The notes below the pieces were generated by a model. It saw only the letters and a program-made list of their open reading frames with translations, made no database searches and was not told the origin of the DNA. DNA of 64,000 nt, taken from assembly GCF_900184895.1 (NCBI RefSeq), contig NZ_FXZK01000003.1, forward strand, positions 186,001 to 250,000, in the 5' to 3' direction. Positions 63,521 to 64,000 of this stretch are shown piece by piece (within the stretch, counting starts at the first letter, position 1; the number at the start of each line of letters is the position of its first letter). A program made the translations under genes and the position numbers. This stretch comes from Flavimaricola marinus. Lineage in GTDB: Bacteria > Pseudomonadota > Alphaproteobacteria > Rhodobacterales > Rhodobacteraceae.

Positions 63521-63575
63521 TGCCGCGCCTGCGGCGCGATTTCTCCTTCTCTCGCCCCCCTCCGGGGTGCGCTCG
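63521..63575. repeat. Double hairpin related to the one after ispG
   Basis: GCGCC-tgc-GGCGC, then a CTCGCCCCCC-tc-CGGGGTGCG stretch. Order and spacing match the element at 55320-55370. Confidence 0.5.
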
Positions 63576-63612
63576 GATAGGCGCTCGTGGCGTCGTCGTG
63601 CATCAACAGAAG

Positions 63613-63640
63613 AGGCGCGGCCCCTGTAGGTGCCGCGCCT
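63613..63640. terminator. Terminator hairpin between convergent genes
   Basis: AGGCGCGGC-10 nt-GCCGCGCCT perfect 9-bp stem, between the DUF2189 gene and the bactofilin gene. A GACGTTTT tail on the plus strand and TCTTCTGTT on the minus strand make it possibly bidirectional. Confidence 0.65.
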
Positions 63641-63666
63641 GACGTTTTGTACCGGTCGGACCGCTT

Positions 63667-64000
63667 TTAGCTGCCGGTCGTAGGCTTCGCGCTCGGGGCG
63701 GAGGTACTGGCGCTTGACGGGGCCGAGGTGGTGCTGCTCGACGGCATGGTGGGCCGGGGTGCACCGGTGCTCAGCGGATCGTCCTGCCGTTGCACGGAGC
63801 CTTCGAAATGGGCGCCGGATTCGATGGCGATCGTCTTGTGGATGATGTCTCCTTCGACGCGCGCCGACGAGGTCAGCCGCACCTTGAGACCGCGCACCCG
63901 GCCAACGATCCGGCCGTTGATCACGACGTCATCGGCGACGAGTTCGCCCTTGATCGTGGCGCCTTCGCCGATGGTCAGAAGGTGCGCCCGGATGTCGCCT
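63667..64000 (-). CDS. Bactofilin (polymer-forming cytoskeletal protein), partial
   Basis: The C-terminal part of a bactofilin; the start lies beyond the right edge. Short beta-helix repeats are visible (LTIGEGATIKGELVADDVVING, then GRVRGLKVRLTSSARVEGDIIHKTIAIESGAHFEGSVQR), followed by a Ser/Pro/Thr-rich disordered tail of about 40 residues. Bactofilins assemble nucleotide-free filaments that organise peptidoglycan enzymes at the membrane. Often a M23 peptidase gene is next to it; it is not visible here. Confidence 0.87.
   Translation of the reverse strand, partial: GDIRAHLLTIGEGATIKGELVADDVVINGRIVGRVRGLKVRLTSSARVEGDIIHKTIAIESGAHFEGSVQRQDDPLSTGAPRPTMPSSSTTSAPSSASTSAPSAKPTTGS

Overview
The window is a GC-rich chromosomal segment from an alphaproteobacterium, most likely a Rhodobacteraceae (roseobacter-group) species. 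This rests on gene content and order: a DctBD/DctPQM TRAP system, a cysG-DUF2849-cysI-cysH-DUF934-fpr sulfur operon, amiC-mrcA-prfB, rodZ-like-ispG, C4-pathway hemA, form-II-like CO dehydrogenase-family genes, and a bactofilin. No phage, insertion sequence, CRISPR array or rRNA operon was seen. The content is mostly housekeeping, with a few accessory operons.

Layout. 1-9 kb: DUF1194 protein (cut by the left edge), cupin, dnaB, pyrE, pyrC, small secreted or membrane proteins, and a glutaryl-CoA dehydrogenase. 9-12.6 kb: xdhC-like, molybdopterin-binding protein, coxS-like and coxM-like genes, with no catalytic large subunit between or beside them. 12.6-14.4 kb: infC, probably with an AUA start, and an Ala/Glu-rich anchored protein holding six 33-nt tandem repeats. 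14.4-20.5 kb: assimilatory sulfate reduction operon on the minus strand, with a divergent Lrp-type regulator and a repeated AGAACA/TGTTCT motif between them. 20.6-28.5 kb: cytochrome P450, then dctB-dctD and dctP-dctQ-dctM; DctD lacks the sigma54-contact loop and the Walker A lysine. 28.5-33.1 kb: tpiA, a 2OG-Fe(II) oxygenase, TfoX-like, A-type Fe-S carrier, a DUF59 protein, and an arsR-aquaporin-arsC operon.

33-42 kb: tgt, lon with a good heat-shock promoter, an HU-like protein, two tRNA-Val genes, a histidine phosphatase, pirin, tRNA-Ile(CAU), purM-purN. 42-49.3 kb: Hint-domain protein, MFS pump, rnd, sufE, and a four-gene operon encoding a stand-alone B12-binding protein and a DUF1638 protein, then a divergent radical SAM gene. 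49.3-64 kb: two identical tRNA-Asp genes, a dipeptidase, hemA, rodZ-like-ispG, a DsbA-like protein, an aminotransferase with the amiC-mrcA-prfB wall and translation cluster, a DUF2189 membrane protein, and a bactofilin cut by the right edge.

The most notable signals are: a dispersed element with consensus GGATATTTNNNACCCAAAGA present six times, all at gene boundaries and once as a large inverted pair; the degenerate DctD next to a perfect DctD-type palindrome; the coxS/coxM pair without coxL; the orphan corrinoid protein, a candidate subunit of a split methionine synthase; and the transporter-like coding upstream of the MFS gene's first ATG. All functional calls come from reading motifs and family resemblance; no database search was run.
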